NCBI GenBank assembly: GCA_946541435.1 | Contig: CAMNJK010000117.1 | Span: 1 to 5,579, forward strand | Direction: 5' to 3' | Length of the DNA stretch: 5,579 nt | DNA from: an uncultured Bacillota bacterium | GTDB taxonomy: Bacteria > Bacillota > Clostridia > Peptostreptococcales > Anaerovoracaceae | Notes under the pieces: generated by a model | Told to the model about the DNA's origin: nothing | Database searches by the model: none | The model's input: only the letters and a program-made list of their open reading frames with translations | Made by a program: the position numbers and the translations under genes | Shown here: piece by piece, positions 1-5,579 of the stretch | Numbering within the stretch: position 1 is the stretch's first letter | Layout of the letters: each line of letters opens with the position of its first letter

Positions 1-243
1 AGCGCGGGCAGCTTTTTCAAGAGGCCGGAAGGGTACTTTGCCGGCAAGCTGATCCAGGACGCGGGACTGAAGGGACTTTCCGTGGGGGGAGCCCAGGTAT
101 CGGAGCTTCACAGCGGATTCATCATCAACACCGGGGGCGCCACGGCCACGGATATCCTGCAGCTGATGCAGATCGTGCGCGCCGGGGTGAAGGAACAATT
201 CGGGGTATTACTGGAACCGGAGGTAAGGATCATTGGAGAATGA
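1..243 (+). CDS. murB: UDP-N-acetylenolpyruvoylglucosamine reductase MurB, C-terminal part (5' end outside window)
   Basis: Frame 1 is open from the first base to TGA at 241-243 and gives the last 80 residues of MurB. MurB is the cytosolic FAD enzyme that uses NADPH to reduce UDP-GlcNAc-enolpyruvate to UDP-MurNAc in peptidoglycan synthesis. The fragment begins with the family signature [18 protein letters not shown]. The Ser in AGSFFK (visible residue 4) corresponds to the catalytic serine that protonates the substrate. The run [20 protein letters not shown] is also typical of the family, and the tail [11 protein letters not shown] carries the conserved catalytic Glu (visible residue 72). The family is usually about 300 residues, so roughly three quarters lies upstream. 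The stop overlaps the next gene by 11 nt, which suggests translational coupling. Identity is seen directly from these motifs; the residue roles come from knowledge of the family. Confidence 0.95.
   Translation, partial: SAGSFFKRPEGYFAGKLIQDAGLKGLSVGGAQVSELHSGFIINTGGATATDILQLMQIVRAGVKEQFGVLLEPEVRIIGE
219..224 (+). promoter_or_regulatory. Ribosome binding site that fixes the TTG start of the PHP gene
   Basis: GGAGGT lies inside the murB coding region, 8 nt before the TTG at 233. It supports this unusual start over the next in-frame ATG (codon 42), which would remove the metal-binding HTH motif. The site also implies that the PHP gene is translated from the murB message. Confidence 0.75.
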
Positions 244-997
244 ATATAAGCCCGCATGGGCATTGAATGACGAATATGAGCTATTGTACGACCTGCACAC
301 CCACACCACCTATTCCCACGGGACCGGCAGTGTGGAGGACAATGTGCGGGAGGCGATGAACAAGGGTCTGGGATTCATCGCGATCTCGGATCACGGACCG
401 GGACATCTGTTTTACGGGATCAACCGGAACGATTTCGCCTATCTGAAGAACGACATCGAGAAGATGAACGTGAAGTACCCCAAGCTGATGGTCAAGATGA
501 GCGTTGAGGCCAATACAGTGCACGGGGGGAACGGGCTGGACATCAAGCCCGAAGAATTTGAAGAATTTGATTTTGTGATCGCGGGATTTCATTTCGGCCT
601 GTTCGGATGCAGCTCCATCCGCAACTGGCTCTGGAGCCACGGCATCAGATGGGGCGAAGAGAAGCTGCGCAAGAAGAACACGGAAATGATCATTCGCGCC
701 CTCCGGGCCAACGATATCGCCATCCTGACCCATCCCGGGGACAAGGGACCCTTCGATATCCGGGCCATTGCGGAGGTCTGCGCCCAGACCAATACGCTGA
801 TGGAGATCAACTGCCGTCATGACCATCTGACGGAGGAGGAGATCCAGATCGCCATGGAGGTTCCCGGCGTGCAGTTTATCTTAAGCAGCGACGCCCACGA
901 ACCGGGAAAAGTCGGCGAATGCAGCGTCGGGCTGGAGCGGGCCCTGCGGGCGGGGCTGAACCCGGAGCGGATCGTGAATATCAGGAGAAGGATCTGA
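233..997 (+). CDS. PHP-domain metal-dependent phosphoesterase family protein
   Basis: This 254-residue protein of the polymerase and histidinol phosphatase (PHP) superfamily is a predicted cytosolic metal-dependent phosphoesterase. The metal-ligand motifs appear in the expected order: [11 protein letters not shown] (H22, H24), ISDHG (D53, H54), SVEAN (E92), GFHFG (H120), LTHPGD (H167) and SSDAHEPG (D220, H222). All the usual ligands seem present, so it should be an active enzyme rather than a degenerate domain. There is no signal peptide or membrane segment. Length and the single domain resemble YcdX-like and histidinol-phosphatase-like PHP proteins, not DNA polymerase subunits. The TTG start is chosen because of the well-placed GGAGGT and because later starts lose H22 and H24. 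It overlaps murB by 11 nt and ends 21 nt before rapZ, so it is probably co-transcribed and coupled to both. The substrate cannot be read from the sequence. A histidinol phosphatase is possible, but no his gene is nearby. A tandem 9-nt repeat at 551-568 encodes EEFEEF. Confidence 0.88.
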   Translation: MENEYKPAWALNDEYELLYDLHTHTTYSHGTGSVEDNVREAMNKGLGFIAISDHGPGHLFYGINRNDFAYLKNDIEKMNVKYPKLMVKMSVEANTVHGGNGLDIKPEEFEEFDFVIAGFHFGLFGCSSIRNWLWSHGIRWGEEKLRKKNTEMIIRALRANDIAILTHPGDKGPFDIRAIAEVCAQTNTLMEINCRHDHLTEEEIQIAMEVPGVQFILSSDAHEPGKVGECSVGLERALRAGLNPERIVNIRRRI

Positions 998-1018
998 CAC
1001 AGAAGAAGGGGCTGACAC

Positions 1019-1864
1019 ATGCAGACGATCATCATCACAGGACTGTCGGGCGCCGGCAAGACCCAGGCCATCGACTGTCTGGAAGACATGGGCTATTATT
1101 GCATCGACAACATGCCTCCTGCGCTGATCAGGAGTTTCGTCGATCTGATATCCACCGGACATGCCGTGGATAAGGCAGCTTTTGTGGTGGATGTCAGGAG
1201 CCGGAAATTCTTCGATGATTTTCACAGTGTGCTGGAGGAACTGGATAAGGCAGGGGTGGTCTACAAGCTCCTGTATCTGGAGGCCAGCGACCGGGTGCTC
1301 CTGCGGCGGTTCAGCGAGACCCGGCGGATGCACCCCCTGTCAGACAGCGGCAACGCGGCGGCGGGGATCGCCCGGGAGCGGGAGATGCTGAAGGAATTCC
1401 GTCATGCCGCAGACTATATCCTGGACACTTCCAACATGAAGACCGCCCAGTTCTGGGCGGAGCTGCGTCAGCTTCTGACCTCGGAGGAGAACCAGAACAC
1501 CTTCATGGTCAATGTGATGTCCTTCGGATTCAAGAACGGGACCCCGGCGTCGGCGGACATGATCTTCGACACCAGATTCATTCCGAATCCCTATTATGTC
1601 CAGTCCCTCAGGCGGCTTACCGGCAACAACAAGAAGGTCAGCCATTTCGTGCTGAAGCAGGACATCACCCAGGACTTTCTGGAGCGTCTCATGACCATGA
1701 TCGAGATGCTGGCGCCCTATTACATGAAGGAGGGCAAGTACAGCCTGAACATCGGGATCGGCTGCACCGGCGGCCATCACCGGTCGGTGGCGGTGGCCAA
1801 CGAAGTGTACCGGCGCCTCCGGGAAACGGGGATGCGGGCGACCATCGATCATCGGGATCTTTGA
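1019..1864 (+). CDS. rapZ: RapZ/YvcJ family nucleotide-binding protein (RNase adapter family)
   Basis: This 281-residue protein matches the full length of the RapZ (YvcJ, YhbJ) family. The N-terminal P-loop domain has Walker A GLSGAGKT (residues 8-15, ending in Thr where many members have Ser), then the family signature CIDNMPP and the Walker B-like stretch FVVDVRSR. The C-terminal domain carries GCTGGHHRSV (248-257), the most conserved block of the family, and ends in DHRDL. In Escherichia coli RapZ senses glucosamine-6-phosphate and guides RNase E to the sRNA GlmZ. In Bacillus subtilis YvcJ binds and hydrolyses nucleotides and affects competence. The E. coli sRNA partners are not expected in Clostridia, so the molecular role here is uncertain although the family assignment is firm. 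The ATG is preceded by AGAAGGGG (1004-1011), a moderate ribosome binding site. The upstream PHP gene ends 21 nt before it, consistent with one operon. Confidence 0.95.
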   Translation: MQTIIITGLSGAGKTQAIDCLEDMGYYCIDNMPPALIRSFVDLISTGHAVDKAAFVVDVRSRKFFDDFHSVLEELDKAGVVYKLLYLEASDRVLLRRFSETRRMHPLSDSGNAAAGIAREREMLKEFRHAADYILDTSNMKTAQFWAELRQLLTSEENQNTFMVNVMSFGFKNGTPASADMIFDTRFIPNPYYVQSLRRLTGNNKKVSHFVLKQDITQDFLERLMTMIEMLAPYYMKEGKYSLNIGIGCTGGHHRSVAVANEVYRRLRETGMRATIDHRDL

Positions 1865-1950
1865 TCTGGAATGCAAATGTTGGCCGGGCTGCGCTGGCAG
1901 CGGCGCCGGACAGACAGCATAGCAGTTATTGTGGTAGTGGTGGTAATAGC

Positions 1951-1957
1951 AGGAGGT
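1951..1957 (+). promoter_or_regulatory. Strong ribosome binding site of the Kce-like gene
   Basis: AGGAGGT stands 7 nt before the ATG at 1965 and is the best Shine-Dalgarno sequence in the window. It suggests efficient translation independent of the upstream gene. In the rest of the 100-nt gap (1865-1964) I see a small hairpin (GCTGC/GCAGC, 1888-1901) and a GTGGTAGTGGTGG run, but no convincing promoter or terminator. Confidence 0.8.
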
Positions 1958-1964
1958 AGCAATC

Positions 1965-2798
1965 ATGGAGAAATTGATCATTGCCGCAGCGATCTGCGGT
2001 GCGGAGGTCACGAAGGAGCACAATCCGGCGGTACCGTATACCGTGGAGGAGATCGTTCGTGAAGCAAAATCAGCTTATGATGCCGGCGCGGCGGTCATCC
2101 ATCTGCATGTCAGAGAGGATGACGGAACACCGACCCAGAGCCATGAGCGGTTCCAGGAGTGTATGGACGCGATCTATGCGGTCTGCCCGGATGTCATCAT
2201 CCAGCCGTCCACCGGCGGCGCAGTTGGCATGACTGATGAGGAGCGTCTGGATTCCACCAATGTCACGCCGACACCGGAATTCGTCACACTGGACTGCGGC
2301 ACCTGTAATTTCGGCGGGGATGAGATCTTCGTCAACACGGACAACACGATCCGCAACTTCGCCCGTATCATGCAGGAGAAGGGCATGAAACCGGAGCTGG
2401 AGTGCTTCGATAAGGGGATGCTGGACGTGGTGCTGAAGGCAGCCGGCAGGAAGGGTTATCTGGATATGCCCATGCACTTCGATTTCGTACTGGGCGTGCA
2501 GATGGCTGCCACAGTGAGAGACCTGAGCTTCTGCGTGGATTCCGTTCCGCCGGGATGCACCTGGACAGGCTGCGCCATCGGCAAGGATGAGTTTGCCATC
2601 GCGGCGGCATCCATCATCATGGGCGGACATGTCAGAGTCGGTTTCGAAGACAATCTCTATCTGGAGAAGGGCGTTCTGGCCAAGAGCAACGGCGAACTGG
2701 TCGAAAAGGTCGTCAAGATCGCGAAGCTCCTGGGCAGAGAGATCGCCACACCGGACGAGGCCAGGGAGATCCTGAGCATTCCGCCGCGGAAGAAATAG
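1965..2798 (+). CDS. kce: Kce-like beta-keto acid cleavage enzyme (BKACE family)
   Basis: This 277-residue protein belongs to the Zn-dependent BKACE family (formerly DUF849), TIM-barrel enzymes that use acetyl-CoA to cleave a beta-keto acid into acetoacetate and a CoA ester. The characterised Kce converts 3-keto-5-aminohexanoate plus acetyl-CoA into acetoacetate and 3-aminobutyryl-CoA during lysine fermentation. The protein has H46 and H48 in IHLHVRED and the late block GHVRVGFEDN (R224, E228, D229), matching the two His, Glu and adjacent Arg/Asp of the Kce metal and active site. QPSTGG (S82) and E14 in ICGAEVT also match; in Kce, as I recall it, E14 contacts the substrate amino group. Family and fold are confident. 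Kce specificity is an inference, because many BKACE members use other keto acids and no other lysine-fermentation gene (kamA, kamD/E, kdd, kal) is in the window. The middle block WTGCAIGKDEF differs from Kce as I remember it. It has its own strong ribosome binding site and terminator, and its codon use differs from its neighbours. Confidence 0.85.
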   Translation: MEKLIIAAAICGAEVTKEHNPAVPYTVEEIVREAKSAYDAGAAVIHLHVREDDGTPTQSHERFQECMDAIYAVCPDVIIQPSTGGAVGMTDEERLDSTNVTPTPEFVTLDCGTCNFGGDEIFVNTDNTIRNFARIMQEKGMKPELECFDKGMLDVVLKAAGRKGYLDMPMHFDFVLGVQMAATVRDLSFCVDSVPPGCTWTGCAIGKDEFAIAAASIIMGGHVRVGFEDNLYLEKGVLAKSNGELVEKVVKIAKLLGREIATPDEAREILSIPPRKK

Positions 2799-2807
2799 AG
2801 CATTCTG

Positions 2808-2843
2808 CAGAGCCTCTCCGCCAATGGAGAGGCTTTGTTTTTT
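2808..2843 (+). terminator. Rho-independent terminator after the Kce-like gene
   Basis: AGCCTCTCC (2811-2819) pairs perfectly with GGAGAGGCT (2826-2834) across a 6-nt loop GCCAAT. The stem can extend to 12 pairs (2808-2819 with 2826-2837) with one G-U wobble. It is followed by TTTGTTTTTT (2834-2843), so all parts of an intrinsic terminator are present. It begins about 10 nt after the stop of the Kce-like gene. The T-tract ends 13 nt before the whiA ATG and touches its ribosome binding site, so it may also act as a gate on whiA expression. Confidence 0.92.
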
Positions 2844-2856
2844 GAGGATATCAGAT

Positions 2857-3798
2857 ATGAGCTTTTCATCGGAAACAAAAAATGAACTGGCCAGGATCAC
2901 GCCGGAAAAAAAGTGCTGCACCATTGCGGAGATCGCAGCCTTTATCCGTTTCGCGGGGCATCTGGGACTGGCCGGCAGCGGAAAATTCCGCATCTCCATG
3001 ACCACCCCCAACAACGCGGTGGTCCGTCATTACAGGAGCCTGATCCAGTCCTACTTCAATGTGGATACGTCCATCGGGATCGGCCGGGGGGAGACCTTTG
3101 GCCCCAGCAATCTCTATACCATCATCATCGGGCCGGAGAACAACAGCGAGATGATCCTCCGGGAGGCGGGGATCCTGATCGTCCGGGAGGGCATGAACAC
3201 CCTGAGCGACGGCATTTACGATGGTCTGCTCCGGACCAAGTGCTGCCGGAAAGCCTATCTGCGGGGCGCCTTTCTGGGGGCGGGTACCATCAGCAGCCCG
3301 GATAAGGGCTATCATCTGGAGATCACCACCAGCTCGGAGACCACGGCCCGGGATCTCAGGCGGCTCATCAACACCTTCGATGACATCACGCCGAAGATCA
3401 CCCCCCGGAAGCGGGGATACGGGATCTACCTGAAGGCCAGAGACCAGATCGCTGACACCCTGGCCATCATGGGAGCATCGCAGCAGTATTTCGAGTTTCA
3501 GGATGTGATGATGCGAAAGGACCTGATGAATCAGGCCCACCGGGCGGAAAACCTGGACAACGCCAACATCGATAAGGCCCTGCGCGCCGCCGAGGAGCAG
3601 GTGGAATGGATCCGGAAGATCGAAGCGAAACGGGGACTGGCCAGCCTTTCCGCCAAACTCCGGGAGGTTGCGGAGCTCAGGCTGGAGCATCCCGACGCCG
3701 GCCTGGAGGAACTGGGGCAGCTGCTGGATCCGCCCCTGACCAAATCCGGTGTCAACGGCAGGCTGCGGCGGCTGGGCGAGATCGCCAAGGGCCTGTAG
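2857..3798 (+). CDS. whiA: WhiA, sporulation/cell-division-associated DNA-binding protein
   Basis: This 313-residue protein has the normal length and architecture of WhiA. The N-terminal part has MSFSSETKNELA and the degenerate LAGLIDADG homing-endonuclease fold, with the conserved block KCCRKAYLRGAFLGAGTIS (128-146) followed by YHLEI. The acidic catalytic residues of true endonucleases are not evident there, as expected for WhiA. The C-terminal part (about 255-313) is the WhiA helix-turn-helix, with LSAKLREVAELRLEHPD and the end motif LTKSGVNGRLRRL. WhiA controls sporulation septation in Streptomyces, and in Bacillus subtilis it affects division and chromosome segregation. Its target here is not known. 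The start at 2857 is chosen because MSFSSE is the conserved N-terminus and GAGG (2844-2847) sits 9 nt upstream. An in-frame ATG at 2824 lies inside the terminator stem and would add 11 non-conserved residues. No promoter fits between the terminator and this start. Confidence 0.95.
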   Translation: MSFSSETKNELARITPEKKCCTIAEIAAFIRFAGHLGLAGSGKFRISMTTPNNAVVRHYRSLIQSYFNVDTSIGIGRGETFGPSNLYTIIIGPENNSEMILREAGILIVREGMNTLSDGIYDGLLRTKCCRKAYLRGAFLGAGTISSPDKGYHLEITTSSETTARDLRRLINTFDDITPKITPRKRGYGIYLKARDQIADTLAIMGASQQYFEFQDVMMRKDLMNQAHRAENLDNANIDKALRAAEEQVEWIRKIEAKRGLASLSAKLREVAELRLEHPDAGLEELGQLLDPPLTKSGVNGRLRRLGEIAKGL

Positions 3799-3805
3799 CG
3801 GGAAG

Positions 3806-3880
3806 CCGGAGCACGAAAACGGGAGAATGCCCGGAGCACGGAGAGGAAAGACGGCCCGGAGCACGGGCGAAACGATAGAA
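3806..3880 (+). repeat. Three direct repeats of CCGGAGCACG at 25-bp spacing
   Basis: The 10-bp word CCGGAGCACG occurs exactly at 3806-3815, 3831-3840 and 3856-3865, each start 25 bp after the last, in the spacer between whiA and the rRNA methyltransferase gene. The 15 bp between cores are purine-rich but not conserved. It could be a decayed 25-bp tandem duplication or an array of protein-binding sites. The third copy also forms a small hairpin, GCCCG (3854-3858) with CGGGC (3864-3868) around loop GAGCA, without a T-tract, so it is not a terminator. The repeat pattern is seen directly; any function is unknown. Confidence 0.7.
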
Positions 3881-3884
3881 GGAG
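3879..3884 (+). promoter_or_regulatory. Ribosome binding site supporting the TTG start of rlmD
   Basis: AAGGAG lies 7 nt before the TTG at 3892. The next in-frame candidates (GTG at 3910, ATG at 3919) have no comparable site and would cut into the conserved N-terminal TRAM-like strand, so the TTG is preferred. Confidence 0.7.
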
Positions 3885-3891
3885 AAGAATC

Positions 3892-5579
3892 TTGGAAAAA
3901 GGACAGCTTGTGGAACTGATGATCGAAGACCTGAGCGCGGAAGGCCAGGGCATCGGCCGGGAGATCGCCGGTGAGAAAAGCGGAGACGGCCCTGCCAGGG
4001 ACGGAGAGAACCGGGGCCTGGTGGTTTTTGTGCCGGGTACACTGCCGGGGGACAGAGTCCGGGCGCGGCTGACCCGGGTCAAGAAGAGCTACGCCTTCGG
4101 CAGGGCGGAAGAATTTCTGGAGCGCTCGCCCCACCGCAGTGACATTCCTGTCTGCCCCGGGGCGGAAGAAGGATGCGGCGGCTGTCCCTTCGGGGAGCTG
4201 GACTACGGCATGCAGCTGCAGCTGAAGGAGCAGCAGGTCCGCAGCAAGCTGCAAAGGCTGGCGGGTCTGCAGGATCCGGTCATCCGGCCCATCATCGGGA
4301 TGGAACCTTCGGACAACGGCGGTCTTGGATGTTTCCGGTACCGGGACAAGGCGGTGCTGCCGGTGAGCACGGGCGGGATCATCACCCGCAAGGGCGGCAT
4401 CGTGGAAAACCTGGGAGAACCCGCGGTGGGCTTTTTCCGGTCCAGGACCAATGAAGTGGTGGATTGTCCGGACTGCCGGCTCCAGTCGGCGGCGGCCATG
4501 GCGGCAGCGGACGCCCTGCGCACCTTCATGGTGGAGGATCACATCACGGCATATGATCCTAAATGGGAGAAGGGCCTGATGCGTCACCTCATCGTGAAGA
4601 CCGCCTTCGGTACCGGCGAGGTCATGGTGATCCTGGTGATCAACGGCAAGGGGATCCCCGGGGCGCCCAAGCTGGTGCAAATGCTGGATGATGCGGTCTA
4701 CGAGGCGGGCTGCAGCCTGGAGAGCGTGGTGCTCAACATCAATAAAGCCAGCGGGAAGAACGTAGAGAAGAATAAGAAAAAAGACCGCAGCGAGATCCGG
4801 CGTACCGGCGAGATCCTGGGGGAGGAGTATGTCACCCTGGCTGGATCGCCCACCATTACCGACCAGGTGGGACATCTGCAGTTTGAGATCTCTCCGGCCA
4901 GCTTTTTCCAGGTGAATCCGGTGCAGATGGAGCGGCTTTATGATCAGGTGCGGGCCTATGTGATGACGGGGGCCGGCTCTTTCGGGGAGCATGCGTCCGG
5001 AACGGACGAACTTGATCATGACGCGGCCGGCGGACCGGTGATCCTGGACCTTTACTGCGGTGTGGGGAGCATCGGCCTCTACTGCGCGGATCTGGCGGAA
5101 ATGGTCATCGGCATCGAATCAGTGGACGCCGCGGTCCGGGATGCCAACCGGAACGCTGTGATCAACGGGATCGTCAATGCCCGGTATATCTGCGGGAAGG
5201 CGGAAGAGGTCCTGCCGGCCTGTGTGGAGACGACGGGATTGGAAGACAGCAGGGTCAGCGGCGCTGGTAAGGACGGGGCTTCGGCGAAAGCGCCCCGGAT
5301 CGACAGTCAGCTCAGGGAATATATCCGGCGCGCTGATACCGTCATTCTGGATCCGCCGAGAGCAGGCTGCCGTCCGGAGCTGCTGGAAGCGGTGGCCGGA
5401 TCCGGCGCGGACCGGATCGTGTACGTGTCGTGCGACCCGGCGACCCTGGCCCGGGATATCGGACTCCTGGGAGAGATGGGATATGAATTCATAGAAGCCA
5501 CACCGGTGGACATGTTCCCGCATACGGGGCATGTGGAAAGCTGCGTGCTCCTCGAGCGGGTGAGCAACCGAAAAGCGGA
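3892..5579 (+). CDS. rlmD: 23S rRNA (uracil-5-)-methyltransferase, RlmD/RlmCD (RumA) family, 3' end cut by window
   Basis: The frame is open from TTG at 3892 to the window end, 562 codons with no stop reached. The product uses S-adenosylmethionine to make 5-methyluridine in 23S rRNA; in Firmicutes one such enzyme (RlmCD) modifies both U747 and U1939 (E. coli numbering). Domains in order: an N-terminal TRAM/OB domain (about 1-78); iron-sulfur cysteines C88, C95 and C98 with C192 or C195 as likely fourth ligand; then the methyltransferase fold with FFQVNP (Q340), motif I LDLYCGVGSIG (from D386), ILDPPRAG (D487), nucleophile C514 in VSCDPATLARDI, and general base E549 in GHVESC. All catalytic residues are present. 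The HTGHVESCVLLERV block normally lies at the extreme C-terminus, so only a few residues should be missing. It is about 100 residues longer than usual because of Gly/Asp/Ser- or Lys-rich insertions (about 26-42, 292-306, 359-381 and 446-470). Choice between RlmC, RlmD and RlmCD specificity is not possible from sequence alone. Confidence 0.9.
   Translation, partial: MEKGQLVELMIEDLSAEGQGIGREIAGEKSGDGPARDGENRGLVVFVPGTLPGDRVRARLTRVKKSYAFGRAEEFLERSPHRSDIPVCPGAEEGCGGCPFGELDYGMQLQLKEQQVRSKLQRLAGLQDPVIRPIIGMEPSDNGGLGCFRYRDKAVLPVSTGGIITRKGGIVENLGEPAVGFFRSRTNEVVDCPDCRLQSAAAMAAADALRTFMVEDHITAYDPKWEKGLMRHLIVKTAFGTGEVMVILVINGKGIPGAPKLVQMLDDAVYEAGCSLESVVLNINKASGKNVEKNKKKDRSEIRRTGEILGEEYVTLAGSPTITDQVGHLQFEISPASFFQVNPVQMERLYDQVRAYVMTGAGSFGEHASGTDELDHDAAGGPVILDLYCGVGSIGLYCADLAEMVIGIESVDAAVRDANRNAVINGIVNARYICGKAEEVLPACVETTGLEDSRVSGAGKDGASAKAPRIDSQLREYIRRADTVILDPPRAGCRPELLEAVAGSGADRIVYVSCDPATLARDIGLLGEMGYEFIEATPVDMFPHTGHVESCVLLERVSNRKA

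Noticed and set aside
281..826. Minus-strand frame inside the PHP gene, and similar ones at 881-1333 and 1340-2023
   Set aside because: These are antisense to genes with clear motifs, have no family resemblance and no supporting ribosome binding sites.
1881..1910. Hairpin GCTGC/GCAGC (1888-1901) after rapZ as a terminator
   Set aside because: The stem is only 5 bp and no T-tract follows, so it does not qualify as an intrinsic terminator.
1871..2062. Short plus-strand frame with an Ile/Val-rich run (1919-1951) that could be read as an attenuation leader peptide before the Kce-like gene
   Set aside because: It has no good ribosome binding site, does not end before the Kce-like start but overlaps it, and no terminator/antiterminator pair lies before that gene. 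The Val run comes from a GTGGTAGTGGTGG repeat.
2824..2859. In-frame ATG at 2824 as an upstream start for whiA
   Set aside because: It lies inside the terminator hairpin, has no ribosome binding site, and adds 11 residues before the conserved MSFSSE N-terminus.
4774..4783. Run of six A in rlmD as a programmed frameshift site
   Set aside because: The zero frame reads AAG AAA AAA GAC, which does not match the A_AAA_AAG phase. The protein stays in frame with conserved motifs on both sides.
2866..5019. A 717-codon open frame on the minus strand covering whiA and much of rlmD
   Set aside because: The plus strand carries two well-recognised genes with conserved motifs across the same bases. The minus-strand product has no recognisable domain and is rich in Pro, His, Leu and Arg, as expected for a shadow of GC-rich coding DNA.

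Overview
The window looks like a piece of the chromosome of a fairly GC-rich Gram-positive Clostridia member, most likely Lachnospiraceae-like. This is inferred from gene order (murB, a PHP-domain gene, rapZ, whiA), strong AGGAGG-type ribosome binding sites, TTG start codons and CGG/GGG-rich codon use. All six recognisable genes lie on the plus strand and fill almost the whole window. No rRNA, tRNA, CRISPR array, transposase or prophage gene is visible.

Layout: 1-243 is the 3' end of murB (peptidoglycan precursor synthesis). Its stop overlaps by 11 nt the TTG start of a PHP-superfamily metal-dependent phosphoesterase (233-997). RapZ, a P-loop nucleotide-binding regulator, follows after 21 nt (1019-1864). 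A 100-nt gap precedes a beta-keto acid cleavage enzyme very like Kce of lysine fermentation (1965-2798). This gene ends in a strong intrinsic terminator (about 2808-2843), whose T-tract runs straight into the ribosome binding site of whiA (2857-3798). A 93-nt spacer with three copies of a 10-bp word at an exact 25-bp period separates whiA from an RlmD/RlmCD-type 23S rRNA uracil-5-methyltransferase (3892 to the window end, nearly complete).

How it fits together: murB, the PHP gene and rapZ look like one translationally coupled operon linking cell-wall precursor synthesis to regulation. In many Firmicutes rapZ is followed by yvcK and then whiA. Here the place between rapZ and whiA is taken by the Kce-like gene, which has its own strong ribosome binding site, different codon use and its own terminator. 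It therefore looks like a metabolic cassette set into a housekeeping operon. The terminator leaves no room for a promoter before whiA, so whiA must depend on read-through or on a promoter inside the Kce-like gene.

There is no sign of a defence system or mobile element. The points most worth a second look are the Kce-like insertion, the terminator abutting whiA, the 25-bp-period repeat, and the long insertions in the RlmD-like protein.
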